A stretch of DNA of 33,581 bases from Pseudomonas sp. S30 (GCF_016518545.1 NZ_JACVTO010000032.1:1-33581), one strand, 5' to 3'. Counted from the stretch's first letter, positions 1 through 8,809 are shown. Numbers and translations: made by a program. The notes: generated from the letters alone by a model not told the origin.

Positions 1-1
1 C

Positions 2-205
2 ATCCCCGCACTCACCACCATCGACGACCACCCGCCGCACATTCAGGAGCGGTTGCGTGAAAACGCGTACCTCTGGCAGGCTCGCCCAGGCAAGCGCCCT
101 GAGAGAAAGAAACGCATCTCTACCCGGCGGCGAAAGACCGAAGTACAAACCTCGACCCCGGAGAAGGAAATCCCCTGTGACACCCATCTTGCTGACCGGC
201 CATGA
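2..205 (+). CDS. C-terminal end of an unrecognised protein (partial, cut by window edge)
   Basis: A reading frame is open from the window edge to a TGA at 203-205, giving about 67 residues. The first part (…PALTTIDDHPPHIQERL…) looks like ordinary protein. The second half is rich in Arg, Lys and Thr (RPERKKR, TRRRKTE) and looks disordered. The opening resembles loosely the last strand of LacI-type effector domains, but this is too short to assign. The frame has no visible start because it is cut off. It could also be non-coding, since the bases after about position 100 do not show the strong third-position GC bias of the genes further right. I do not recognise it. Confidence 0.3.
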   Translation: MPALTTIDDHPPHIQERLRENAYLWQARPGKRPERKKRISTRRRKTEVQTSTPEKEIPCDTHLADRP

Positions 206-631
206 ACATGAATGCCCCCTGCAGGGTGAGGACGAGTGACTTCGGCCACGCTCGCTCTCGAGGCTCCAACTTAATCGTTCGAGCGGGGCATGCAACCCAC
301 GCGCACCGGCCCCTGCTCACCGTCATCACACCTGGGGCGAAAAACATAGGCGCCGGGGCGGCCCATGACGCGATCAGGCATGCCATTCGCGACATCTGGC
401 GCGCCTGGAAAAGCGCTGTCGTGATCGAACAGTTGTGCGGCGTTCTCGTGTAACTAGCCCTGGCCCCACGCGGCTTAAATGAAGCCCGAACCGCCCGTTC
501 ACCGCTTTGCAACCCGCGCCGAACATCAACAACAGTGCGCGATCACGGTGTCCATCCATGGATTTCCAAGGAGCTATTTTCGCCTACGCCTGCCCGTCCT
601 TACTTGTGTCAGCAAAAAGAGAACAATATCA
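206..631. other. Intergenic stretch with no convincing gene, upstream of gabP
   Basis: About 430 bases carry only short overlapping open frames on both strands, with atypical composition and no ribosome binding sites that I trust. The frame of the permease is open upstream to 479, but the residues before 632 (proline- and histidine-rich, no homology that I recognise) do not look like part of a transporter. A sequence AAGGAG occurs near 570 without a good start codon behind it. The permease promoter should lie here, but I could not pick a clear -35/-10 pair. Confidence 0.5.
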
Positions 632-2023
632 ATGAACACCGTGGGTACTGATGGCAACCTTGCTCAAGGTTTCAAGCCACGTCATGTAACGATGCTGTCC
701 ATCGCGGGCATCATCGGCGCAGGACTGTTCGTCGGCTCCGGACACGCGATCGCCGCGGCCGGGCCCGCCACCATCGTTTCCTATTTCGTCGCCGGCACCC
801 TGGTGGTGCTGGTCATGCGCATGCTCGGCGAGATGGCCGTGGCCCATCCCGACACCGGCTCGTTTTCCACCTACGCCGACCAGGCCATCGGCCGCTGGGC
901 CGGTTACACCATCGGCTGGTTGTACTGGTGGTTCTGGGTGCTGGTGATTCCCATCGAGGCGCTCGCCGCCGGGCATGTGCTCAACGCCTGGTTCCCGCAG
1001 GTGGACAGTTGGATCTTCGCCCTGGCTAGCGTGCTTTTGCTGGCCTGCACCAACCTGTTCAGCGTGGCCAAGTACGGTGAGTTCGAGTTCTGGTTCGCCA
1101 TCCTCAAGGTCACCGCCATCCTCGGTTTCATCGGCCTGGGCTTCGCGGCGCTGATGGGCTGGCTGCCCGAACACGAAGTCAGCGGGCTGAGCACGCTGAT
1201 GGCCGAGCACGGCGGCTTCGCCCCGAACGGCTGGTCGGCGGTGATCGGCGCCTTCATCACCGTGATGTTCAGCTTCATCGGCACCGAAGCGGTGACCATC
1301 GCGGCCTCCGAGTCCAGCGACCCGTCGCGCAACATCGCCAAGGCCACTCGCTCGGTGATCTGGCGCATCAGTACCTTCTATATCCTGTCGATCTTCGTGA
1401 TCATCTCCGTGGTGCCCTGGAACGATCCGCAACTGGCCGTGGTGGGCTCCTACCAGCGCGCGCTGGAAATCATGAACGTGCCCAACGCCGCGTTCATGGT
1501 CGACCTGGTGGTGCTGGTGGCTGTGACCAGTTGCATGAACTCGTCGATCTACATCGCCTCGCGCATGATGTTCTCGCTGGCCAGGCGCGGCGATGCCCCG
1601 AGCATGTTCAAGCATACCTCCAAGGCGGGCGTGCCACGTGCGGCGGTATTCGGCAGTACCTTGATCGGCGCGTCGATCGCCATCCTCAACTACTTCGCCC
1701 CCAAGGGCGTGTTCGAGTTCCTGCTCGCCAGCTCCGGTGCCATCGCCCTGCTGGTGTACCTGGTGATCGCCATTTCGCAGCTGCGCATGCGCCGCCGTCT
1801 CGAACGCGAGAGTACGCAGCTCAAGTTCCGCATGTGGCTGTTCCCCTGGCTGACCTGGGGCGTGATCGTGTTCATCGGTTGCGCACTGGCGGTGATGATG
1901 TTCACCGAAGCGCACCGGGCGGAAGTGAGCGCGACCCTGAGCCTGGCGATCCTCATTTCCTTCCTGGGCATCGTCACCACACGCGGACACAGTCGCAAGG
2001 TGGTCGCCCGGTCCCTGGGCTGA
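632..2023 (+). CDS. gabP: Amino acid permease, GABA permease family
   Basis: This 463-residue integral membrane protein of the APC superfamily (amino acid transporter branch) would import an amino acid, most likely 4-aminobutyrate, by proton symport at the inner membrane. The first membrane segment carries the family hallmark GIIGAGLFVGSG (residues 26-37). About twelve hydrophobic segments follow, with the conserved FSFIGTEAVTIAASESSDP region and a C-terminal basic tail. Length matches GabP proteins, about 460. I chose the ATG at 632 because the protein then begins with a short cytoplasmic tail typical of the family; the frame is open upstream to 479. The gene stands alone: no gabT or gabD is in view. 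A strong terminator follows at 2050-2076. The GABA call over related AnsP/ProY-type substrates rests on overall similarity from memory and is not proven. Confidence 0.8.
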   Translation: MNTVGTDGNLAQGFKPRHVTMLSIAGIIGAGLFVGSGHAIAAAGPATIVSYFVAGTLVVLVMRMLGEMAVAHPDTGSFSTYADQAIGRWAGYTIGWLYWWFWVLVIPIEALAAGHVLNAWFPQVDSWIFALASVLLLACTNLFSVAKYGEFEFWFAILKVTAILGFIGLGFAALMGWLPEHEVSGLSTLMAEHGGFAPNGWSAVIGAFITVMFSFIGTEAVTIAASESSDPSRNIAKATRSVIWRISTFYILSIFVIISVVPWNDPQLAVVGSYQRALEIMNVPNAAFMVDLVVLVAVTSCMNSSIYIASRMMFSLARRGDAPSMFKHTSKAGVPRAAVFGSTLIGASIAILNYFAPKGVFEFLLASSGAIALLVYLVIAISQLRMRRRLERESTQLKFRMWLFPWLTWGVIVFIGCALAVMMFTEAHRAEVSATLSLAILISFLGIVTTRGHSRKVVARSLG

Positions 2024-2049
2024 CGCAGGCAGGTGTAACAGGCGATGAA

Positions 2050-2084
2050 CAGGGGCGCTTTTACCGAGCGCCCCTGTGTCGTTT
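2050..2084 (+). terminator. Rho-independent terminator of the permease gene
   Basis: A perfect 10-bp stem has arms CAGGGGCGCT (2050-2059) and AGCGCCCCTG (2067-2076), with a 7-base loop, followed by TGTCGTTT. It starts 27 bases after the permease stop codon and before the next gene's ribosome binding site. The T tract is imperfect. Confidence 0.75.
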
Positions 2085-2172
2085 ATGACAGGTCGCTCGG
2101 AGCGGTCCGACAGCGCGGCTCTGGCTCCTTTGGATAGGCTTCCTGGCTTGTGTTCATGCCAGGAGTATCACC

Positions 2173-3204
2173 ATGTCCGACCTGCGTCCCACGCGCCAAT
2201 CCCCTGCCTCCCCAGCCGCCAGCGAAGACCGCTTCGCCGAAGTGGTCACGCTGATCCACTCGGCGCGCCAACGCTGCCTGCAAGCCGTCAACACGCAGTT
2301 GATCGAACTGTATTGGCAGGTGGGCGCCTACATCAGCCGCAAGATCGAGAGCGCCGAGTGGGGCGATGCGGTGGTCAGTCAGCTGGCCGCGCATCTGGCG
2401 CGCACGCAGCCTGGGTTGCGTGGGTTCACTCGGCGTAACCTGTTCCGCATGCGCCAGTTCTTCGAGGCCTACCGTCACGACGAGAAAGTGTCAGCACTGC
2501 TGACACAATTGCCCTGGACACAGAACCTCACCATCCTCACTCAAAGCCGGCATCCAGAGGAGCGCGAGTTCTACCTGAGGATGACAATTCGCGAAGGTTG
2601 GTCCAGCCGCGAGCTGGAACGCCAGATGCGTACCGCACTGTTCGAACGCAGCGTCACCGACCCGGTCAAGGCCTCGGCGACATTGGCCGAGGCTCATCCG
2701 CAGGCCCTGTCGGTGTTTCGCGATGCCTATATGCTGGAGTTTCTCGGCCTGCCCGAGTCCCATGCCGAAACCGACCTGCGCAGGGGCCTGCTGCACCGCC
2801 TCAAGGCATTTCTGGTCGAGCTGGGGCGCGACTTCTGCTTCGTCGGTGCCGAGTATCCGTTGCAGGTAGGAGGGCGCGACTTCGCCCTGGACCTGCTGTT
2901 GTTCCACCGCGGCCTCAACTGCCTGGTGGCGGTGGAGCTCAAGGTCGGGCGATTCGAGCCCGAGTACCTGGGCAAGCTGGACTTCTACCTGGAGGCACTG
3001 GACCGCACCGTGCGCAAACCTCACGAGAACCCTGCGATCGGCGTGCTGCTGTGCGCCAGCAAGCACGACGAGGTAGTCGAGTATGCGCTCAACCGCAGCC
3101 TGTCGCCTGCGCTGGTGGCCGAGTACCAGACCCACCTGCCGGACAAGGCGCTTTTGCAGGCCAAGTTGCAGGAGTTCTACGCCCTGGATGCGGGCGAGGA
3201 GTGA
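2173..3204 (+). CDS. YhcG/DUF1016-family PD-(D/E)XK nuclease-domain protein
   Basis: This 343-residue soluble protein has the two-part build of the YhcG (DUF1016) family. The N-terminal helical domain (about residues 18-185) contains the family patterns LIELYWQVGAYIS, GFTRRNLFRMRQF and REFYLRMTIREGWSSRELERQM. The C-terminal PD-(D/E)XK nuclease domain (about 200-340) shows D240 in ALDLLLFHR and E255-L-K257 in VAVELKVGRFEPEYLGKLDFYLEALD, so the metal-binding and catalytic residues are intact. The ATG at 2173 follows AGGAG at 2160-2164 with good spacing. Family members are often found beside restriction-modification or other defence genes and are predicted DNA nucleases. Here the gene is alone, between a terminator and a convergent hydrolase gene, with normal codon use. 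Its biological role is unknown; a defence or DNA-repair job is inference only. Confidence 0.85.
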   Translation: MSDLRPTRQSPASPAASEDRFAEVVTLIHSARQRCLQAVNTQLIELYWQVGAYISRKIESAEWGDAVVSQLAAHLARTQPGLRGFTRRNLFRMRQFFEAYRHDEKVSALLTQLPWTQNLTILTQSRHPEEREFYLRMTIREGWSSRELERQMRTALFERSVTDPVKASATLAEAHPQALSVFRDAYMLEFLGLPESHAETDLRRGLLHRLKAFLVELGRDFCFVGAEYPLQVGGRDFALDLLLFHRGLNCLVAVELKVGRFEPEYLGKLDFYLEALDRTVRKPHENPAIGVLLCASKHDEVVEYALNRSLSPALVAEYQTHLPDKALLQAKLQEFYALDAGEE

Positions 3205-3238
3205 CCCTCCGGCCGGTCCACCGGCTGCGGCCCGTGGC

Positions 3239-4231
3239 TCACGGCGAGGCCTGCACCGTCTTGACCACCGGCAGTGCCGTGAGCAGCCGCGATTCGTCAT
3301 GCCCGACACCTTCGACTTCGAAGTGCGGGTGATTCACGGGCGTCTGCCACCGCTGCGCCAGGAAGGCCTCGTAGCGCAGGTAGGCGCGTTGACGGGCCAG
3401 GCGGGTGGGACCTTGCGCCATTGCGCCGCAGGCCTTGTCCATCACCCGGTCCCCAGGATTGTTGTCGCGCTGGCCGATCATGTAGGTCACGTCCCGGGCG
3501 GCATAGCGTCGGAGCACCTGGACCGTGTCCAGGCCCTGATGGGCGAAGTAGGCCGGCGCCTGTTCCAGGCCGTAGCGATAACGGTCGTAGTCGGGACATG
3601 AGGTGCCGGAAAGCGGGCGGAACACACCGTCTTGCAGGCGGTTATCGTCCAGGTAGAGGTAGGAAGACGGGCTGGAAACCAGGTAGCGCACGTGGATACC
3701 GCGCTGTTCGAAGCCCTGATCGCCGCTGCCGAGCAGCGTGTAGCGCTGCAACAGCTGTCCACCGGCCGAGTGGCCGATCACGAGGATGTCCTCTAGCACG
3801 GGGAAACGCTGGCGGTCGCCGAGGTAGGCCAGCAGATCGTCGAGCACGCCGAACGCGGGGATGCCGGTTCGCCCGCCTTGCGACTCGGTGCCGTGCATCC
3901 ATTGCGACTTGGGCCACAGCGGCAGGTCGGTATCGGTGTGGGGGTCGGCCGGGGTGAGGAACTTCGGTGCCAGGAGCAGGGTGTCGCGGGCAGTCAGGCC
4001 CGCCTCGTCGAGCAACGCCTGACCTGCGTGGAAATAGTCGTCTGCATTGCGACGCACGCCGTGCAGCACCACCACCGCCTGCCTGACCGGCAGGCTGGCG
4101 TCCTGCAGCGGATGGTTGGCGTAGGCCAGGAAATCATAGGGTTTGCCCTGGCCCAGGTGCAACGTCTGCGGGGCGGCCAGGGCGGTCTGGGTCAGCAGCA
4201 GGAACAGTATGGACAGCAGAAATCGCAGCAT
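3239..4231 (-). CDS. Secreted alpha/beta hydrolase
   Basis: A 330-residue protein begins with a clear signal peptide (MLRFLLSILFLLLTQTALAA, cut near residue 20), so it should act in the periplasm or outside. The oxyanion segment VVVLHGVRRNADDYF and the nucleophile elbow VIGHSAGGQ, with Ser as nucleophile, identify an alpha/beta-hydrolase fold. A histidine in EGVGHDESRLL near the C terminus is the likely catalytic His. Substrate is unknown; esterase or depolymerase-like activity is possible. The ATG at 4231 gives the best signal peptide. An in-frame ATG at 4243 (MGAV…) is an alternative, and the frame stays open further upstream only by running under the receptor gene. It converges on the YhcG-type gene with a 34-base gap. 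Confidence 0.75.
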   Translation of the reverse strand: MLRFLLSILFLLLTQTALAAPQTLHLGQGKPYDFLAYANHPLQDASLPVRQAVVVLHGVRRNADDYFHAGQALLDEAGLTARDTLLLAPKFLTPADPHTDTDLPLWPKSQWMHGTESQGGRTGIPAFGVLDDLLAYLGDRQRFPVLEDILVIGHSAGGQLLQRYTLLGSGDQGFEQRGIHVRYLVSSPSSYLYLDDNRLQDGVFRPLSGTSCPDYDRYRYGLEQAPAYFAHQGLDTVQVLRRYAARDVTYMIGQRDNNPGDRVMDKACGAMAQGPTRLARQRAYLRYEAFLAQRWQTPVNHPHFEVEGVGHDESRLLTALPVVKTVQASP

Positions 4232-4441
4232 GACGGCACCCATCGGCTCGATGAAAGCACGACTATCGGACTTCACCGTCACAGGTGGCAAATTAAACCT
4301 GTGGTGGTCGATCTGTGGAGGCGGTGCAAGGACGTGGTCCTGATCGGGCCGATCAATCCCGTCCATAGCAAGTTTTAACCCGCAGTGGGGCCGGATTGGC
4401 TGATAATGCTGGCAATTGGCTCTCAAGCTTTGGGGAACGGC

Positions 4442-6085
4442 ATGTTCGGCAAGATCGGTATCACCAAAAGGTTGGCTTTCGGCTTCGCACTGGTCGTCGG
4501 CTTGATGCTGATCGTCACCGCCATCGGCGTGCAGCGGGTGCGGGGCATCGACTCCGTGCTGACCCAGGTCAGCAGCCAGACCACCGTCAAGCAGCGCTAC
4601 GCGATCAACCTGCGCGGCAGCGTGCATGACCGGGCCATCGCCATCCGCGACGCGGTGCTCACTCACGACGAGAGCCAGCTGGCGCCCGTGCTGCAAGATA
4701 TCCAGCGACTGGACGCCTTCTACCAGACCTCCGCTGCCCCCTTGGCCAAGATGCTCGGCGATCCCCAGGCCGCTGCCGACGAACAGCGTCTGCAACAGCA
4801 GATCCAGGCCGCCGAGCGCGCCGCCCAGGCCGCGACGGCGCAGCTGCTGGAGCTGCGCCATCAGGGCGACTTCGAGCACGCCCAGGCGCTGCTGCTGGCG
4901 CAGGTGGCGCCGGCCTACAAGGAATGGCTGCGCAGCATCAACGCCTTCATCGACTTCCAGGAAAAGAACGTGGTGCACGACATCGCGGCAGTGCGCGAAA
5001 GCGCTTCAGGCTTCGCCGGCCTGATGCTCTGGGCGGCGGCCCTGGCCGCGCTGGTCAGCGTGGTCGCATCCTTGCTGATCATCCGCAGCATCCGCTCGAC
5101 CCTGGGCGCCGAGCCCGAAGAAGTGGCGCAACTGCTGCGTGGCCTGGCCGAGGGCCGCATCGCCGCCAACCTGCGCAGCGAGCACCCGCGCAGCGTGATG
5201 GGCGCGCTGGGCACTACCAACCGCCACCTCACCGATATCGTCGCCCAGGTCAACCAGGTGGCGGCCGACCTGGTGGCCTCGTCCACCCGCATGAGCCAGA
5301 ACGCCGTGGCCAACCAGGGGCGCATGCAGCAGCAGAGCGACGACACCCAGCAGATGGCCAGTGCCGTGACCCAGCTGGTGACGGCGATCAACCAGATTTC
5401 CGCCTACGCCGCCTCCGCCGCGAGTGCCTCCGCCGCCGCCGACCAGGGCGTGGACGCGGGCAAGACCGTGGTCGAAGGCACGGCCAGTTCCATGCAGGCG
5501 TTGGCCGAGGTGCTGGAGTCGGCCAGCGAGGCGGTATTGCAGGTGGCCTCCGACAGCCAGGCCATCGAAGGCATCATCGAAGTGATCAACGCCATCGCCG
5601 AACGCACCAACCTGCTGGCGCTCAATGCCGCGATCGAGGCCGCTCGCGCCGGTGAGTTCGGCCGTGGCTTCGCCGTCGTCGCCGATGAGGTGCGCTCGCT
5701 GGCCAACCGCACCCAGGAATCCACCCGCGAGATCAGCGGCATGATCGCCAAGTTGCAGACCGGCGCCGGCAAGACCGCGCAGATCGTCGGCAGCAGCCGC
5801 GAGCTGGCCCAGGAGACCGTGGAGCGGACCCAGGTGGCCCAGCGTTCGCTGAACGAGATCCGCCGCGAGGTGGCGGCGATCAGCCAGATGAACAACCAGA
5901 TCGCCACCGCGTCCTTGCAGCAGGATGCCGCGGCCAACCTGCTGGGCCAGGACATCCAGCGCATCCAGGGGGCCTCCCAGGAAGTGCAGGCCGGCTCCAC
6001 ACGGTTGGCTCATGACAGCCGGGAACTGCTGGAGCTGGCCGATGCCCTGGGCAGCCGCATGGGCTTCTTCAAGACAGCGGGCTGA
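4442..6085 (+). CDS. Methyl-accepting chemotaxis protein (membrane receptor)
   Basis: This 547-residue receptor signals to the CheA/CheW array from the inner membrane. It has TM1 at about residues 11-30, a periplasmic helical sensor domain of four-helix-bundle type (about 31-188, with the SVHDRAIAIRDAVL pattern of 4HB_MCP domains), and TM2 at about 190-213. A weak, divergent HAMP region (TLGAEPEEVAQLLRGLAEGRIAANL) and a full signalling domain follow. The conserved hairpin tip (ERTNLLALNAAIEAARAGEFGRG…, about 387-418) is intact. I chose the ATG at 4442, 19 codons into the open frame, because it places a short basic cytoplasmic tail before TM1 and follows GGGGAA. The divergent gene is the secreted hydrolase; the next gene converges 18 bases after the stop. 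Ligand cannot be read from the sequence; small carboxylates are common for this sensor class. Confidence 0.88.
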   Translation: MFGKIGITKRLAFGFALVVGLMLIVTAIGVQRVRGIDSVLTQVSSQTTVKQRYAINLRGSVHDRAIAIRDAVLTHDESQLAPVLQDIQRLDAFYQTSAAPLAKMLGDPQAAADEQRLQQQIQAAERAAQAATAQLLELRHQGDFEHAQALLLAQVAPAYKEWLRSINAFIDFQEKNVVHDIAAVRESASGFAGLMLWAAALAALVSVVASLLIIRSIRSTLGAEPEEVAQLLRGLAEGRIAANLRSEHPRSVMGALGTTNRHLTDIVAQVNQVAADLVASSTRMSQNAVANQGRMQQQSDDTQQMASAVTQLVTAINQISAYAASAASASAAADQGVDAGKTVVEGTASSMQALAEVLESASEAVLQVASDSQAIEGIIEVINAIAERTNLLALNAAIEAARAGEFGRGFAVVADEVRSLANRTQESTREISGMIAKLQTGAGKTAQIVGSSRELAQETVERTQVAQRSLNEIRREVAAISQMNNQIATASLQQDAAANLLGQDIQRIQGASQEVQAGSTRLAHDSRELLELADALGSRMGFFKTAG

Positions 6086-6103
6086 CGACGAGCCCCGCCG
6101 CGC

Positions 6104-7492
6104 TCAGCGGCCGACCATGTCCTCGGGCCTGACGTACCGGTCGTAGGCCTCTTCGCTGAGCAGTCCCAGGGCCAGCGCCGCCTGCCGCGGCGTCAGGTCG
6201 TCGTCCGCCGCCTTGCGGGTGATGCGCGCCACCTGGTCGTAGCCGAGCACCGGATTCAAGGCGGTGGCCAGCAGCAACGAGCCTTCGACGTTGCGTGCCA
6301 GTACCGCGCGGTTCACCTCCAGGCCGCTCAGCAAGCGGTCGGTGAAGCGCCGCACGCTGTCGCTGAGCAGCGCGATCGATTGCAGCACGTTATGGATGAT
6401 CACCGGCTTGGCCACATTCAGCTCGAACAGACTGGACGCGCCAGCCATCGACACCGTGGTGTGATTGCCCATCACCTGCATGCAGGCCTGCAGCAGCACC
6501 TCGGCCAGGGTCGGGTTGCGCTTGCCGGGCATGATCGAGGAGGTCAGCCCGTCGTCCGGCACCTGCAATTCGCCCAGGCCGCAGCGCGGTCCCGAGCCGA
6601 GCAGGCGAATGTCGTTGGCCAGCTTGGTCAGCGACACCGCCAGCACGTTCAGCACGCCTGACACCTCGACGAACACGTCATGGCTGCCCATGCCTTCGAA
6701 CGCGCAGGGGTTGGCCGTGAACACGCTGCCAGTGAGGGCCGACAACTCGCTGCAGAAAGCCTGGGCGAAGCCCTGCGGCGCGTTCAGCCCGGTGCCCACC
6801 GCGGTGCCGCCCTGGGGCAGGCGGTTGAGCCGCGCCAGGCTGCCCTGCACGCGCTCGATGCCCAGGGCGATCTGCGCGGCGAAGCTGGCGAACGCCTGGC
6901 CCATGGTCATGGGCACGGCGTCCATCAGGTGCGTGCGACCGATCTTCACCACGTCCTGCCAGTGCCGCGCCTTGTCCAGCAGCCCGCCGTGCAGGTGTTC
7001 GAGCGCAGGCAGCAACTCGCCGCTCAGGGCCAGGCTGGTGCACAGGTGCATGACTGTCGGGAAGCTGTCGTTGGACGACTGCGAGCGGTTGACGTGGTCG
7101 TTCGGGTGCACCGGGGCCTTGCTGCCCAGGGCCTGCCCGAGCCGTTCGTTGGCACGGTTGGCGATCACTTCGTTGGCGTTCATGTTGGTCTGGGTGCCGG
7201 AGCCGGTCTGCCACAGGGTCAACGGGAAGTGGTCGTCGAAGCGGCCGTTGGCCAATTCCTCGGCGGCCTGTTCGATCGCCTCGGCCAGCGCCGGGTCCAG
7301 CACGCCCAGTTGCCGATTGGCGCGGGCGCAGGCGCGCTTGTGCTGGCCGAAGGCACGCAGCAGGGCGGGCGGAAACTGCTCCCGGCCGCCGCCGAACACG
7401 GCCAGGGCACGCTGGGTCTGGGCGCCCCAGTATTTGTCGGCGGGGATCTCGACCGGGCCGAAGGCGTCCTGTTCGATACGCAGGGTCTGCAT
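6104..7492 (-). CDS. fumC: Class II fumarase (FumC-type) with variant signature loop
   Basis: This 462-residue protein would interconvert fumarate and L-malate in the cytoplasm as a homotetramer. Visible family elements are TGSGTQTNMN, HPNDHVNRSQSSND and KIGRTHLMDAVPMTMGQ with the catalytic-site His, and the mobile signature loop SSIMPGKRNP. The loop keeps the Ser, Lys and Asn that act in catalysis and binding. However, the usual GSSIMPGKVNP is changed at two places: the first Gly is Thr and the Val is Arg. AGGAG sits just upstream of the ATG at 7492. It is the last gene of a three-gene unit with a DctA-like carrier and a second superfamily lyase, so it is probably a dedicated fumarase that clears fumarate made by that lyase. 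A change in substrate cannot be excluded. Aspartase is less likely given the overall FumC-like sequence. Confidence 0.8.
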   Translation of the reverse strand: MQTLRIEQDAFGPVEIPADKYWGAQTQRALAVFGGGREQFPPALLRAFGQHKRACARANRQLGVLDPALAEAIEQAAEELANGRFDDHFPLTLWQTGSGTQTNMNANEVIANRANERLGQALGSKAPVHPNDHVNRSQSSNDSFPTVMHLCTSLALSGELLPALEHLHGGLLDKARHWQDVVKIGRTHLMDAVPMTMGQAFASFAAQIALGIERVQGSLARLNRLPQGGTAVGTGLNAPQGFAQAFCSELSALTGSVFTANPCAFEGMGSHDVFVEVSGVLNVLAVSLTKLANDIRLLGSGPRCGLGELQVPDDGLTSSIMPGKRNPTLAEVLLQACMQVMGNHTTVSMAGASSLFELNVAKPVIIHNVLQSIALLSDSVRRFTDRLLSGLEVNRAVLARNVEGSLLLATALNPVLGYDQVARITRKAADDDLTPRQAALALGLLSEEAYDRYVRPEDMVGR

Positions 7493-7507
7493 GGGATTCT
7501 CCTCGGC

Positions 7508-8809
7508 CTAGAGTGGCGCTGCCTGGGTCCGGCCCAGCACGCGCTGGTACTCGTCCTGGGCCTGCTGTTCGCAGAACTCGCCGGACCATTTGGCGACCAC
7601 CACCGTGGCCACACTATTGCCGATGGTGTTGCAGGTGGCGATGGCCATCGACATGAAGCGGTACACCCCGAACAGCAGCGCCAGCCCCTCGACCGGCAGG
7701 TGGCCGATGGCGGTGACGGTGGCGGCGAACACCACGAAGCTGCCACCGGAGACCGCTGCCGCGCCCTTGGAGGTCACCAGCATGATGGCGATGATGCCCA
7801 GTTGCTGCTCCCAGCTCAGCGGCACGCCATAGGCATTGGCGATGAACAGCACGCACAGCGACATGTAGATGGAAGTGCCATCCAGGTTGAAGGCGTAGCC
7901 GGTGGGCAGCACCAGGCCGACGCTCTGCTTGGAGCAGCCGAACTTCTCCAGTTTCTGCAGCAGCCGGGGCAGGGCGCTTTCCGACGACGCGGTGCCCAGC
8001 ACGATGCACACCTCGTCCTTGATGTACTTGAGGAAACGCCACAGGCTGAAACCGCACAGCCGACACACCGTGCCCAGCACCACGAAGACGAAGAACAGCA
8101 CCGCCACGTAGAACATCAGCACCAGGTTGGCCAGCGACATCAGCACCGCCGTGCCGTTGCTGCCCACGGCATAGGCGACCGAACCGAAGGCGCCCAGCGG
8201 GGCGAGCTTCATGATCAGGTTGATGAACTCGAAGAAGCATTCCGAGACCCGGTTCAGCGCGTCCTCCACCACGGCCCGGCGCTCGGCCTTGAGCGCCAGC
8301 AGGGCGAAGCCGAACAGCACCGAGATCACCAGCACCTGAAGCAGTTGCCCGCCGGCGAAGGCGCCGACGAAATTGTCGGGGAAGATGCCGTAGATGAAGT
8401 CCAGCGTCGACTGCGGCGCATGCCCCTTGACCACGGCCGCAGCGGCGGCGGCCGAGGTGGCGCTGTTGGGGTGGGCATCGTGCATGCCCGAGCCGATGTC
8501 GATGAGGTTACCCCAGCCCAGGCCAATGGCCAGGGCCAGGGTGGAGACCAGCTCGAAGTAGATGAGCGCGCGGATACCGACCTTGCCGACGCGGCGGATG
8601 TCGCCGGCCGAGGCGATGCCGTGGACCACGGTGAAGAACACCAGCGGTGCTACGGCGGTCTTGATCAGCTTGAGGAAGATGTCGCCGAGGATCTTGAACT
8701 TGGCGGCCAGCTCCGGGGCGATGAAGCCGAAGGCGATGCCGATGAGCATGGCGGCCACCACCTGGAAGGTGAGGTCGCGGTAGAAGGGCTTGGCGGAGGC
8801 AGAGGACAT
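7508..8809 (-). CDS. DctA-like carrier (DAACS family) with altered substrate site
   Basis: This 433-residue membrane protein belongs to the glutamate/C4-dicarboxylate:cation symporter family. Hallmarks present are ASSESALPRL (first re-entrant hairpin), YAFNLDGTSIYMS (TM7), VTSKGAAAVSGG (second hairpin) and GNSVATVVVAKW (TM8). In E. coli DctA, TM8 reads from memory DRFMSEARALTNLVGN; the Arg equals the side-chain-carboxylate-binding Arg of GltPh. Here the same stretch is YRFMSMAIATCNTIGN (residues 383-398), so Asp is replaced by Tyr383 and the key Arg by Ile390. That argues against simple succinate, fumarate or malate transport and for a different, perhaps larger or less charged, substrate. It lies between the lyase gene (66-base gap) and the fumarase gene (15-base gap), so the three are probably co-transcribed. 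Confidence 0.8.
   Translation of the reverse strand: MSSASAKPFYRDLTFQVVAAMLIGIAFGFIAPELAAKFKILGDIFLKLIKTAVAPLVFFTVVHGIASAGDIRRVGKVGIRALIYFELVSTLALAIGLGWGNLIDIGSGMHDAHPNSATSAAAAAAVVKGHAPQSTLDFIYGIFPDNFVGAFAGGQLLQVLVISVLFGFALLALKAERRAVVEDALNRVSECFFEFINLIMKLAPLGAFGSVAYAVGSNGTAVLMSLANLVLMFYVAVLFFVFVVLGTVCRLCGFSLWRFLKYIKDEVCIVLGTASSESALPRLLQKLEKFGCSKQSVGLVLPTGYAFNLDGTSIYMSLCVLFIANAYGVPLSWEQQLGIIAIMLVTSKGAAAVSGGSFVVFAATVTAIGHLPVEGLALLFGVYRFMSMAIATCNTIGNSVATVVVAKWSGEFCEQQAQDEYQRVLGRTQAAPL

Noticed and set aside
479..631. A longer N terminus for the amino acid permease
   Set aside because: The 51 extra residues look non-coding and are absent from the family as I know it.
3212..3225. Palindrome GCCGGT-CC-ACCGGC between convergent genes as a terminator
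   Set aside because: The loop is only two bases and there is no T tract; it may help, but the evidence is weak.
4399..4406. GCTGATAA as a FliA -10 box for the receptor at 4442
   Set aside because: No matching -35 element at the required distance upstream.
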